A stretch of 64,000 bases of DNA from Oryzibacter oryziterrae. GTDB lineage: Bacteria; Pseudomonadota; Alphaproteobacteria; Rhizobiales; Pleomorphomonadaceae. Positions within the stretch are counted from its first letter, which is position 1. The number at the start of each line of letters is the position of its first letter. A model generated the notes under the pieces. The model saw only the letters and a list, made by a program, of their open reading frames with translations. It was not told where the DNA came from and made no database searches. The stretch is taken from assembly GCF_021864535.1 (NCBI RefSeq), contig NZ_JAKJIC010000001.1:248001-312000 (forward strand). Reading direction: 5' to 3'. Made by a program: the position numbers and the translations under genes. Below, one piece after another: positions 8,076 through 17,809 of this stretch.

Positions 8076-8819
8076 ATGCAGACCGATGTGACCATTTTCG
8101 CAGCCTTCATGGCGGGCTTGCTCTCCTTCGTGAGCCCTTGCGTGCTGCCGCTGGTGCCGCCCTATCTCGGCTTCATGGCCGGCGTTTCCATCGAGGAACT
8201 GACCGGCGAAGCGGCGGAGCGGCCATGGCGGATCAAGGGCAGGGTGGTGGGGGTTGCCCTGGCCTTCGTGCTGGGATTCTCGACGGTGTTCGTCAGCCTG
8301 GGTGCGACGGCGTCGGCCTTCGGGCATCTGCTGATCGCCTGGAGCCAGGTGCTCGGCGTGGTGGCCGGGCTTGCCATCATCGTCATGGGCCTGCATTTCC
8401 TCGGGCTGTTCCGCATCGCTGTGCTCTATCGCGAAGCGCGGTTTGGTGCGGCAGGCGTCAAGGCCGGGCCGGGCGGTGCCTATGTGATGGGGCTGGCCTT
8501 TGCCTTCGGCTGGACGCCCTGCATCGGGCCGATCCTGGCGGCCATCCTCTCGGTGGCCGGCAGTTCGCAGACGGTGACCGAGGGGGCGCTGCTGCTGGCG
8601 ATCTATTCGGCGGGCCTCGGCGTGCCATTCCTGATCGCGGCCATGTTCGCGGCCAAGTTCATCTACCTGTTGCGCGGATTCCGGGCACATATGGACAAGG
8701 TGGAGAAGCTCATGGGCGTGCTGCTGGTGCTGACCGGGGTGCTGTTCCTGACGGGCGGCATGCAGCGGGTGTCCTTCTGGCTGCTCGAGACCTTTCCGGC
8801 GCTGCAGAGCATTGGCTGA
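8076..8819 (+). CDS. ccdA: Cytochrome c biogenesis / thiol-disulfide transport protein, CcdA family
   Basis: A 247-aa protein with six hydrophobic segments. Two cysteines lie in the conserved settings LLSFVSPCVLPLVPPYLGFM (residues 16-35) and FGWTPCIGPILAAI (about residue 150). CcdA passes electrons from cytoplasmic thioredoxin across the inner membrane to periplasmic thiol proteins for cytochrome c maturation. The ATG at 8076 is preferred to an overlapping TTG at 8073. No thioredoxin-like partner is next to it. It stands alone between the GH19 gene and the aminotransferase. Confidence 0.9.
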   Translation: MQTDVTIFAAFMAGLLSFVSPCVLPLVPPYLGFMAGVSIEELTGEAAERPWRIKGRVVGVALAFVLGFSTVFVSLGATASAFGHLLIAWSQVLGVVAGLAIIVMGLHFLGLFRIAVLYREARFGAAGVKAGPGGAYVMGLAFAFGWTPCIGPILAAILSVAGSSQTVTEGALLLAIYSAGLGVPFLIAAMFAAKFIYLLRGFRAHMDKVEKLMGVLLVLTGVLFLTGGMQRVSFWLLETFPALQSIG

Positions 8820-8993
8820 AAGCGCCGCTTGGCGACCGGCCGTGTGCAGCGCACGCATTTTTGTCGTCCAATGGGCGTTTCGGACAAAAAGGCGCTTTTC
8901 CCTCGGGGGCGAATTGATCTAGAAGCATGGACCCCGTGCGGTGGTTTCGCGGATGCGTGACGCCGTAACGTGGTTCCTATCGAGGTTGAACCG

Positions 8994-10223
<1,230 letters not shown>

Positions 10224-10276
10224 TCGGAAGTCTCGCTCGTTTGATACAGTTCGCCAGTTTCAGTTCGGAAAAGTCC

Positions 10277-11602
10277 ATGTCCAAACCGCTTCGCCTCGGG
10301 ATCGCCGGCCTCGGAACCGTTGGTGCGTCCGTCGTACGCATCATCCAGTCGAATGCCTCGCCTCTGGGGCTGCGCGCCGGGCGTCCCGTCGTGGTGACGG
10401 CCGTGTCGGCCCGCAACCGTTCCCGCGACCGCGGGATCGATCTCAACGGCGTGTCCTGGCATGACAATCCGGAAGATCTGGCGCGCGATCCCAACGTGGA
10501 CGTGGTGCTGGAACTGATCGGCGGCGCCAGTGGTGCCGCCGAGGCCGTGGTGCGCGCGGCGATCGAAAACGGCAAGTCGGTGATCACGGCCAACAAGGCG
10601 CTTCTGGCGCGCATCGGTGTGGAGATCGCCCGGCTGGCCGAGGCCAAGGGGCTCTATGTGGGCTTCGAGGCGGCGGTGGCCGGCGGCATTCCGGTGATCA
10701 AGACGCTGAAGGAAAGCCTTGCGGGCAACAACATCACTCGCGTCTACGGCATTCTCAACGGCACCTGCAACTACATCCTGACGCGCATGGAAAAGGAGAG
10801 CCTCTCCTTCGACGTCTGCCTCAAGGAAGCGCAGCGGCTCGGCTATGCCGAGGCAGACCCGACCTTCGACGTGGGCGGGTTCGACACCGCGCACAAGCTC
10901 GCCATCCTGACCAGCCTCGCCTTTGGCGTGGAGGTGGATGCCGAGGCCATCTACGTGGAAGGCATCACGTCGATCTCGCTGGCCGACATCAAGGCGGCGG
11001 ACGAGCTGGGCTATCGCATCAAGCTGCTCGGCGTGTCGCGGCGCACCGATACGGGCATCGAGGCCCGGGTGCATCCGACCATGGTGCCGAAGGGGTCGTC
11101 GGTTGCCCAGACCGAAGGTGTGCTCAATGCGGTGGCCTTCGATGGCGACGCGCTGGGCGAAGTGGTGCTGGTCGGCCCCGGTGCCGGTGGCAATGCCACG
11201 GCCTCCTCGGTGATTGCCGATATCGTCGATGCGGCGCGCGGCCACACGATGCCGATGTTCGGCCTGCCGGCGAGCGAGCTCAAGCCCTATCAGCGTGCAG
11301 AGATCCAGGCGCACAAGGGCGGCTACTATGTGCGCCTTGCGGTCTATGACCGGCCCGGTGCCTTCGCCAGCATCGCGGCGCGCATGGCCGAGCACGCCAT
11401 CTCGCTGGAATCCATCGTGCAGCATCGCCGGGACGCGATGCCTGAAGGGGCGCTTGCCGACGCCTCGGTACCGATGCCGCAGCCGGTGGTTCTGATCACC
11501 TACGCGACCACCGAGACGGAAATTCGTGCAGCGCTTGCCGAAATCGAAAGCGATGGGCATATCGCGGCGGCGCCGACGCTGATCCGCATCGAGAGCCTCT
11601 GA
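10277..11602 (+). CDS. hom: Homoserine dehydrogenase
   Basis: From the ATG at 10277 (GGAAAAG upstream) the product is 441 aa. Hom reduces aspartate semialdehyde to homoserine with NAD(P)H, the branch step to threonine and methionine. Domains in order: a Rossmann domain with GIAGLGTVGASV at residues 7-18 and TANKALLAR near 100; a catalytic domain with GFEAAVAGGIPVIKTLKES and ILNGTCNYIL; and a C-terminal ACT domain from about residue 350 (RLAVYDRPGAFASIAARMAE), which usually mediates threonine feedback inhibition. A strong terminator follows 18 nt after the stop. Confidence 0.96.
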   Translation: MSKPLRLGIAGLGTVGASVVRIIQSNASPLGLRAGRPVVVTAVSARNRSRDRGIDLNGVSWHDNPEDLARDPNVDVVLELIGGASGAAEAVVRAAIENGKSVITANKALLARIGVEIARLAEAKGLYVGFEAAVAGGIPVIKTLKESLAGNNITRVYGILNGTCNYILTRMEKESLSFDVCLKEAQRLGYAEADPTFDVGGFDTAHKLAILTSLAFGVEVDAEAIYVEGITSISLADIKAADELGYRIKLLGVSRRTDTGIEARVHPTMVPKGSSVAQTEGVLNAVAFDGDALGEVVLVGPGAGGNATASSVIADIVDAARGHTMPMFGLPASELKPYQRAEIQAHKGGYYVRLAVYDRPGAFASIAARMAEHAISLESIVQHRRDAMPEGALADASVPMPQPVVLITYATTETEIRAALAEIESDGHIAAAPTLIRIESL

Positions 11603-11620
11603 ACAAACGAAAGTCGACAT

Positions 11621-11651
11621 GATGCCCGCGCGGGGGCGGGCATCGATTTTT
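11621..11651 (+). terminator. Intrinsic terminator after hom
   Basis: Perfect 9-bp stem (GATGCCCGC / GCGGGCATC) with a 6-nt loop, followed after 2 nt by five Ts. It ends the aminotransferase-hom unit. Confidence 0.85.
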
Positions 11652-11904
11652 GCATGGCTCAGAGAAAATATCGTTTGAAATGGCGCGTTTCAGCTAAGTC
11701 GTTATAGGCAAAGCAATTTACCAATCCTTTTTTTCGACGTCCGAAAGATCCCGACTGCTCCATTTGTTGCATTGACGTCGCATTGATTTGCGAACTACTG
11801 CCTTGAGCCGGGGCTTGGCCGAATCCGGGTTGCGCGCTTTTTGCATGGGTAAGCCCGAACGCGCGCAGCGTTTGTTACCGTTGCTCTGAGTGCGGGAAGA
11901 TTTC
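11652..11904. other. Intergenic region upstream of glpX
   Basis: No gene is seen. It contains a T-rich stretch near 11729 and presumably the glpX promoter, for which I see no clear -35/-10 pair. Confidence 0.4.
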
Positions 11905-12891
11905 ATGTCGCAGAAATTCGCCAATTCGCTTGATCGTATCCTCACCCTCGAACTTGCGCGCGTGACCGAGAGGGCTGCTGTGGCGGCCGCTCGTCTGCGC
12001 GGGCACGGCGATGAGAAGGAGGCCGATCAGGCGGCCGTGGACGCCATGCGGCGCGAACTCAACCAGCTGCCGGTGCATGGCACCGTGGTGATCGGCGAGG
12101 GCGAGCGCGACGAGGCGCCGATGCTCTTCATCGGCGAAGAAGTGGGCACCGGCAAGGGGCCGCGCGTCGATATCGCGCTGGACCCGCTGGAAGGCACCAC
12201 GATCTGCGCCAAGAACCTGCCCAACTCGCTGGCGGTGGTGGCGATTGCCGAGCAGGGCGGCCTGCTCAATGCCCCGGACGTCTACATGAACAAGATCGCC
12301 ATCGGCCCGGGCTATCCGGCCGGCCTGATCGATCTCGATGCGACGCCCACCGAAAACCTCAAGGCGCTGGCCGATGCCAAGGGCTTGGCGATCAACGAGA
12401 TCAACGCCTGCATTCTCGACCGTCCGCGCCATGCGCGCCTGATCGAGGAAGTGCGCGCGACCGGCGCCTCGATCCGTCTGATCGGCGATGGCGACGTGGC
12501 GGGCATCATCCACACGACGGAGCCGGAAGAGACCGGCATCGACATCTATCTCGGCATCGGTGGCGCGCCTGAAGGCGTGCTGGCCGCAGCTGCGCTGCGC
12601 TGCATCGGCGGCCAGATGCAGGGCCGTCTGGTGATCAACCGCCCCGACCAGATCGAGCGCGCCAAGCGCATGGGCATCACCGACGTGAACAAGAAATACA
12701 CCATGGAAGAGATGGCGCAGGGTGACGTGCTGTTTGCTGCCACCGGTGTGACCGACGGCAACATGCTGCCGGGCGTGAAGTTCATCCGCGACAAGATCAT
12801 CACCAGCACCGTGGTGATGCGCTCCTCCACCGGCACCGTCCGCTGGATCAAGGCGTCGCACGTGGACCGCGTGAAGGTGCCGCTGGTTTGA
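11905..12891 (+). CDS. glpX: Class II fructose-1,6-bisphosphatase
   Basis: The ATG at 11905, with GGGAAG 6 nt upstream, gives 328 aa. GlpX hydrolyses fructose-1,6-bisphosphate in gluconeogenesis; homologues may also act on sedoheptulose-1,7-bisphosphate. Metal and substrate signatures are VIGEGERDEAPML (about residue 55), DIALDPLEGTTICAK (about residue 90), and GIGGAPEGVLAAAALRCIGG. An in-frame GTG at 11890 would add five residues but lacks a site of its own. The order after hom matches other Hyphomicrobiales. A DUF3445 gene follows 27 nt later. Confidence 0.95.
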   Translation: MSQKFANSLDRILTLELARVTERAAVAAARLRGHGDEKEADQAAVDAMRRELNQLPVHGTVVIGEGERDEAPMLFIGEEVGTGKGPRVDIALDPLEGTTICAKNLPNSLAVVAIAEQGGLLNAPDVYMNKIAIGPGYPAGLIDLDATPTENLKALADAKGLAINEINACILDRPRHARLIEEVRATGASIRLIGDGDVAGIIHTTEPEETGIDIYLGIGGAPEGVLAAAALRCIGGQMQGRLVINRPDQIERAKRMGITDVNKKYTMEEMAQGDVLFAATGVTDGNMLPGVKFIRDKIITSTVVMRSSTGTVRWIKASHVDRVKVPLV

Positions 12892-12918
12892 TCACCTGAA
12901 GGGTCCGGAAGGTGCCAG

Positions 12919-13824
12919 ATGACCGCGACGCCCGAAGCCTTTGCCCACACGCCCTATGACGGTTCACGCAAGCCGTTCAGTATCGGACTGTCGCCGCTCG
13001 ATCTTGGTGACTGGATCGAACCTGATGCGGCCTTTGCGGACGATCTGGCCCTGAAGGCGAAGCTGTTCGCAGAGAAGCCGGGCGACGTGTTTGGCGCGGA
13101 AGCCGGCACGGAGGCGACGCAGGCCGAGGTTCTGGAACTGCTCTCGGCTCATTTGCCGGCGCGGTTTCCGGAGCTCTACCAGGCGACCGCCGACGGTGTG
13201 CGCGTGGTTGGCGCACCGGCCGCAGGGGCATCGGCCGGCGAGCCCCACCTTATGCGGGCGGCGCGGCTGGTGCAGGAAGATCTGGCGCTGATGCGCCGGA
13301 CCGACGAAGGCTGGCGGCTGGTGGCAGCGGCGCTGTGCTTTCCCTCGTCCTGGTCGATCCACGAGAAATTCGGACGTACGCTCGACGGCATCCACGAGAA
13401 TGTGCCGGGCTATGCGGGCAGCATGGCCCAGCGCATGGCCCGCATTTTCGACTCCCTGAAGGTGGAGATGCCGGTGTGGCGGCTCAACTGGTCGATCTAT
13501 CCCGACCGCGAGCGGCACCATCCCGAAACCAAGCAGCTGCCGCGCAACTGGTTCCGCGCCGACGGTTCCATCGATCCCGCCCGCATCTTCGTGCGCGTGG
13601 AACGGCAGACGCTGCGCCGTCTGCCGGTCAGCGGCGACATCCTGTTCACCATCAAGATCCTCGCCGATCCGCTGGCGGCCTTCCGCGAACACCCTGAGGG
13701 CAAGCGGTTGGCGGCGGGGCTCCGGGATCAGATCCTGGCGCTTGATGCCGATCAGCTGGCCTACAAGGCGCTGACCGCCCACCGCGACGCCATAGTGCGC
13801 CTGCTGGACGAACTGGCGGGCTGA
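12919..13824 (+). CDS. DUF3445 / heme-dependent oxidative N-demethylase family protein
   Basis: A 301-aa protein with the conserved block VQEDLALMRR, WRLVAAALCFPSSWSIHEKFG (residues 131-151), HENVPGY and VWRLNWSIYPD, followed by RIFVRVERQTLRRLPVSGDILFTI. This is the DUF3445 family, some members of which are heme enzymes that oxidatively remove N-methyl groups. The heme ligand cannot be assigned here with confidence. The start is 27 nt after glpX with GGAAGG upstream, so it is probably cotranscribed with glpX. The physiological substrate is unknown. Confidence 0.8.
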   Translation: MTATPEAFAHTPYDGSRKPFSIGLSPLDLGDWIEPDAAFADDLALKAKLFAEKPGDVFGAEAGTEATQAEVLELLSAHLPARFPELYQATADGVRVVGAPAAGASAGEPHLMRAARLVQEDLALMRRTDEGWRLVAAALCFPSSWSIHEKFGRTLDGIHENVPGYAGSMAQRMARIFDSLKVEMPVWRLNWSIYPDRERHHPETKQLPRNWFRADGSIDPARIFVRVERQTLRRLPVSGDILFTIKILADPLAAFREHPEGKRLAAGLRDQILALDADQLAYKALTAHRDAIVRLLDELAG

Positions 13825-14082
13825 GGCCCTCGTTCCCTAAATCACTGATCTGTCGGCCTATTCTGGCCATGTGGCTGGTTCTTCAGCATGGAGAGCCGGC
13901 GGCCGCTTTTTGCACGCATATACAACCAATAATAGATTTTATGGAATTGTACCTATTTTTGTTGAAAATGATCTTAATGCGTGTAATACTGAAATAGGTA
14001 ATCAAAAATTGCACTCAGAAATTGTACCCGGTTGTGATGGCGACCGGGGAGGGACGGTCGTGTCAATTCCAGGGGGGCAGGC

Positions 14083-15609
14083 ATGGAGATTTTCAGTTGG
14101 ATTGAAGCGCTTGGCGCTGGATGGTCATGGCAAGTGGTTGTTCCCGCCCTCATCGCCGTACTGACGCCGGGGATCGTCATCTTTGCGCGCAACGAAGTGC
14201 GCTGTCAGCGACTGGCGCAAATCCTCTATTTCTCCAAGGTCTTTCCACAGGCGGCGCAACCGAACACCGGCAGCTCCTTGGCCAATCCGTCCTTTGAGTT
14301 CGTCAAACTGAAATATACCTATGATCTTCCGGGGGTTATGGCAGAAAACGTCGAAGACGAAAAGTTGATGTCGATGGTAAAGCGGAAGAGTTTCGGTCAT
14401 TCAGATCGTGTGTTGTTCTACTCGTCGGTCGGATACATGCTTGTCTGCTTTTTCGGATTTTCGGTTGTATTGGCAGGGGTTCCCAGCTCCTTTTCTAGTG
14501 ATCACGCCCCGTTGCAGAGTTGGTTTGCGTGGCTGAGCAGTTCCGTCCTGATCTCCGGCGGCTCGGGGGGCGAGGGTAAAGCGCTGACTTCGGAAGGCAT
14601 TCGCAGTTTGACCATCGCAGGTATGGCCTTTCTTGGTGCCTATATCGCCTCTGTCCGGCAATTCGTGCGCAGCCTGCTTGTGTTTGATCTGTCGACAGCG
14701 ACCTTTGTGCGCCAGACGATGGAGATCGTCAGTTCGATGGTGCTCGTTACGGTGCTCTACAGAACTTTCCCGGACCCGGGGCAGGTGCCGGCGCAGCTTT
14801 ATGAGGCCTTGGTCCAGCCCGGGGGGCCGTCTGCGTCCCCGGCAGAGCATGATGTGTCGAAGATCTGGATTGGCCTCGCCCTTGCCTTTGGAGTGATGCA
14901 GGAGAGTTCGCTGCTGTTCATTCTCGAGAAGTTCAAGGACTTCATGCCTTGGCTCAAGCGGTCAGATGACCGCTTCATGGCGGTGACAAGCTCGACCCCA
15001 CTCGAGGTGATTGACGGGATCACCTTCCCGATCCGCTATCGGTTGCAGGAATGCGGCATCGATGAGGTCCAGAATCTCGCGACCTACAATCCGATCATGC
15101 TGCACATCGAGTCGCCTTTCGGCATCTATGAGACCATTGACTGGGTGGGGCAGGCGCAACTGTGCTGCGTTGTCGGGATCGAACGCTTCCTGTTGATGCG
15201 ACAACTCAACCTTCGCACGATATTCGATCTCGAACGCGCTGTGCGCAGCCGGCATGCTCCGCCGGAGTTCGACCGCATTCTCGCCTGCGTTCTTTTCTCG
15301 ACGAATGAACGACTTGAACAACTGACCAAGTTGAGTGGCCTGAAGATTTCGGCGCGAGACGGGACGGGTTCAAAGCCGTTGGAGTTGAGCGCGTTTCTCT
15401 CCTGGGCCTACGACCAGATCGGAAAGAACGACATCCAGGACAGGTCGGATGAGAAGAGGTTGAGCGAGTTCGTGGAGCATTTCATGCGACTGATCGGGGA
15501 TGATCTGCATGTGCGCCGGCTTCGCCGCATATGGTGTGATATCTCGGAGAGCCTTGGCTCTGCCGGCGTTTGCCTGCCGGACGATATCGACGCTCCCCCT
15601 GCTTCCTGA
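14083..15609 (+). CDS. Large membrane protein of unknown function
   Basis: A 508-aa protein; AGGGGGGCAGGC precedes the ATG. Hydrophobic segments lie at about residues 15-35, 107-128, 180-200, 213-232 and 262-280. A C-terminal half of about 220 residues appears soluble. It contains the unusual, tightly conserved-looking stretch RLQECGIDEVQNLATYNPIM, then PFGIYETIDWVGQAQLCCVVG and FLLMRQLNLRTIFDLERAV. I do not recognise a named domain. The spacing suggests helical repeats that may bind other proteins. The gene has lower GC than its neighbours and follows an AT-rich 258-nt gap, so it could be acquired. It stands alone, ending in a bidirectional hairpin. Confidence 0.75.
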   Translation: MEIFSWIEALGAGWSWQVVVPALIAVLTPGIVIFARNEVRCQRLAQILYFSKVFPQAAQPNTGSSLANPSFEFVKLKYTYDLPGVMAENVEDEKLMSMVKRKSFGHSDRVLFYSSVGYMLVCFFGFSVVLAGVPSSFSSDHAPLQSWFAWLSSSVLISGGSGGEGKALTSEGIRSLTIAGMAFLGAYIASVRQFVRSLLVFDLSTATFVRQTMEIVSSMVLVTVLYRTFPDPGQVPAQLYEALVQPGGPSASPAEHDVSKIWIGLALAFGVMQESSLLFILEKFKDFMPWLKRSDDRFMAVTSSTPLEVIDGITFPIRYRLQECGIDEVQNLATYNPIMLHIESPFGIYETIDWVGQAQLCCVVGIERFLLMRQLNLRTIFDLERAVRSRHAPPEFDRILACVLFSTNERLEQLTKLSGLKISARDGTGSKPLELSAFLSWAYDQIGKNDIQDRSDEKRLSEFVEHFMRLIGDDLHVRRLRRIWCDISESLGSAGVCLPDDIDAPPAS

Positions 15610-15677
15610 CGGACAGGAACTCTCCGGCAGAAGCCTTATTGCAATCTCGCAGGGGCAATTTGGTTCGACAAAATGAT

Positions 15678-15701
15678 ACCGGCGGGGTTGATCCCGCCGG
15701 T
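15678..15701. terminator. Bidirectional terminator hairpin
   Basis: Perfect 9-bp stem (ACCGGCGGG / CCCGCCGGT) with a 6-nt loop between convergent genes. On the minus strand it is followed by ATCATTTTG, which suits the secreted protein gene. On the plus strand the tail CGCATTTC is weak. Confidence 0.6.
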
Positions 15702-15735
15702 CGCATTTCACGATCGATGACAGCTGGTTCGCTGC

Positions 15736-16272
15736 TCAGTTGCCGCCACCGTGATTGTCCAGCTCACCGTCGTCGTGGTCATGGTGATTGTGGCCGGGCC
15801 CGAGATCGACGTCCTCGTTGACGTGCTGGCGCTTGCCGGCGCGGGCGGTGCGGATGGCGGTCAGCGGCTTGAACCAGCCGTCGGTGATGTAGACCATGCC
15901 GTTGAGAACGTCGCCGGTCTGGGTGACTTCGCCGAAGATGTTCAGCGTTTCGGTGGCGGCGGCGTCGGAGAGAGTGCCGACCACATGGCAGTTGGCGTCC
16001 ACCGTGAAGGCGCCGGTCACATCGAAGGAGGCGGCGTCGACTTCGGTGGCGATGCAGGTGGCGTCGGAGATGGCGCCGGTGCCATCAACGACCAGCGAAC
16101 AGGAGAGATCGCCGATGGAGTTGTCGGCCTTCAAATAGGAAAAAGTGGTCGCCCACTTGCCGGCGAGCTGCTTGGTCTTGCAGCCCTTGCCACCGTCGTC
16201 ACCATGGCCATCGGCAAATGCCAGCGAGGAAGACGCAACGAGAATGGCCGCAGCAATGTTCAGAATCCGCAT
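15736..16272 (-). CDS. Secreted four-cysteine protein with histidine-rich tail
   Basis: The ATG at 16272 with GGGGGA upstream gives 178 aa. The signal peptide is residues 1-20 (MRILNIAAAILVASSSLAFA). The mature part has four cysteines in the pattern C-x(6)-AGKW, C-x(14)-C, then C after 21 residues, and predicted beta-rich sequence. The C-terminal 20 residues are rich in His, Asp and Gly (GHNHHDHDD), suggesting metal binding. A second protein at 40053-40430 has the same cysteine layout and LAGxW start, so the two are distant paralogues. The function is unknown; the location is probably periplasmic or extracellular. Confidence 0.75.
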   Translation of the reverse strand: MRILNIAAAILVASSSLAFADGHGDDGGKGCKTKQLAGKWATTFSYLKADNSIGDLSCSLVVDGTGAISDATCIATEVDAASFDVTGAFTVDANCHVVGTLSDAAATETLNIFGEVTQTGDVLNGMVYITDGWFKPLTAIRTARAGKRQHVNEDVDLGPGHNHHDHDDGELDNHGGGN

Positions 16273-16564
16273 CTGTATCCCCCAGGGTTTCGCGATTGAC
16301 CGTCGGAAGCGCTGAATGCGCAACGACATTTACCTGCCCTTGAGGACGATGGATCTCATGGAGAATTTCTCCCGTCCATTCGTTTCCATTGTTATACTTT
16401 TCGGATTGTGAAGACGCAGCGTGCAATTGTTTGCGTCGGGGGTATTCCTTAAAAATCAGCTTTTTGCCTGGCAAATGCTGACACATGATGCATTCGTCAT
16501 GTGTCTTGCCATGGCAGCGGAAATGGGAGAGCCAGTCCTTCAGCCCTCCCAACAATGGGGCGTT
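16273..16564. other. Intergenic region between secreted protein gene and dsbA-like gene
   Basis: About 290 nt with no supported gene. It contains the promoter region of the secreted protein gene; no clear motif was found. Confidence 0.35.
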
Positions 16565-17224
16565 TCAGCGGGCAGCAGCCTGCAGTTCGGCAGCAATCTT
16601 GCCGAAAGCCTGGACGAGGATGTCGCTCGACTGGGCGCCGGAGATGGCGAACTTGCGGTCGACGATGATGCAGGGCACGCCGCTGATGCCGAGGGCGGAA
16701 GCATGGGCGATGTCGGCCTTGACGATCTCCACGTCGGCGCCGTCGTCGAGCTTCATGGTGACTTCGTCCTCGTCGAGGCCGACGGTTTCGGCGGCGGCGA
16801 TGAGCACATCCTGCTGGGTGAGGTCGGCGGCGTCCTCGAAGTAGAGCTTGAACAGATGCTCGACCATCTCGTCGCCGAGCTGGGCTTCCTGCGCCCAGCG
16901 GATGAGGCGGTGGGCGTCGAGGGTGTTGGGCACGGTGGGGATGGCGTCGAAGGCATAGGCGATGCCGACATCGCGGCCCATGTCGGTCAGGCGGGCATGC
17001 GCTTCGTCGAGGGCGTTGCGGTCGGGGAACTTGCCGCGCATGTAGGCCTGACGCTCGGCGCCGGCCTTGGGAAGGTTGGGATCGAGCTGATAGGGGCGAT
17101 AGGCGATGGAGAAGTCGATGTCGGGCAGCTCCTCCATGGCAGCGTCGAGGCGGCGCTTGCCGAGGAAGCACCAGGGGCAAACGACATCGACGATGACGTC
17201 GAGGTGGAGGCGGGGCTTGTTCAT
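16565..17224 (-). CDS. DsbA family oxidoreductase (FrnE-like)
   Basis: A 219-aa thioredoxin-fold protein with the redox motif CPWC at residues 16-19 (VVCPWCFLGKRRL) and the cis-proline loop GISGVPCIIVDRKFAISGAQ near residue 180. The helical insertion between them is typical of the FrnE/DsbA-like subgroup. No signal peptide is present, so it is probably cytoplasmic and acts as a disulfide oxidoreductase or isomerase rather than classical DsbA. It is 27 nt downstream of the DUF2867 gene and last in a three-gene minus-strand cluster. Confidence 0.9.
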   Translation of the reverse strand: MNKPRLHLDVIVDVVCPWCFLGKRRLDAAMEELPDIDFSIAYRPYQLDPNLPKAGAERQAYMRGKFPDRNALDEAHARLTDMGRDVGIAYAFDAIPTVPNTLDAHRLIRWAQEAQLGDEMVEHLFKLYFEDAADLTQQDVLIAAAETVGLDEDEVTMKLDDGADVEIVKADIAHASALGISGVPCIIVDRKFAISGAQSSDILVQAFGKIAAELQAAAR

Positions 17225-17251
17225 GGGATGGATCCTTGGATGGCGGACGGG

Positions 17252-17737
17252 TCAGTCCGAGATCGGGATGCGCCGGACCATGGTCGGCACGATGAGGCGA
17301 TGGAAGGGCAGCACCAGGGCCAGATAGGTGCGGCCAAGGAGATTGTGGGTCTTGACGACGGTGGAGACCGAAACGTCGGTGTGATCGGCGGCCGGGTTGG
17401 CGTCGATGACGATGCGGAAGTCGAGGTGCTTGTCGTTGAAGCCGAGGATGACGCGGTTGGCGGTTTCGGCAACGACGGGGAAGTTGCCATAGTCGCGCCG
17501 GGCGCCGGGGGCGTTCGTACTGCCGGCGACCTTCAGGCCGACAAAGGCGCCGAGGCGGTTGCGGAGCGCGAGCAGCTTGCGGAACCAGGCCGGCGATCGG
17601 GCGAAGGAACGCCGCGCAGCTTCCGGCGCGGTCAGGACCGCTTCGTCGACCGTTGTCCGGTAGCTGTCGGCAAAGGTGAAGCCGGGCAGGACGGCGACGA
17701 CGGAGGCGTCGGGCTCGATCGGGGTCACGGAAGTCAT
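17252..17737 (-). CDS. DUF2867 domain-containing protein
   Basis: A 161-aa protein matching DUF2867 in size and layout: FADSYRTTV near the start, WFRKLLALRNRLGAFVGLK, VILGFNDKHLDFRIVI, and the C-terminal FHRLIVPTMVRRI. The biochemical role is unknown. There is no signal peptide or membrane segment. It sits between the PcaD-like and DsbA-like genes on the same strand (72 and 27 nt gaps). Confidence 0.75.
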   Translation of the reverse strand: MTSVTPIEPDASVVAVLPGFTFADSYRTTVDEAVLTAPEAARRSFARSPAWFRKLLALRNRLGAFVGLKVAGSTNAPGARRDYGNFPVVAETANRVILGFNDKHLDFRIVIDANPAADHTDVSVSTVVKTHNLLGRTYLALVLPFHRLIVPTMVRRIPISD

Positions 17738-17809
17738 GGCGGCGCTCGCGATGGTGTGGTGAGGGAAACTAGACCGCCCGACGGGGCTGGGCGATTCACT
17801 TGCGCGTTA

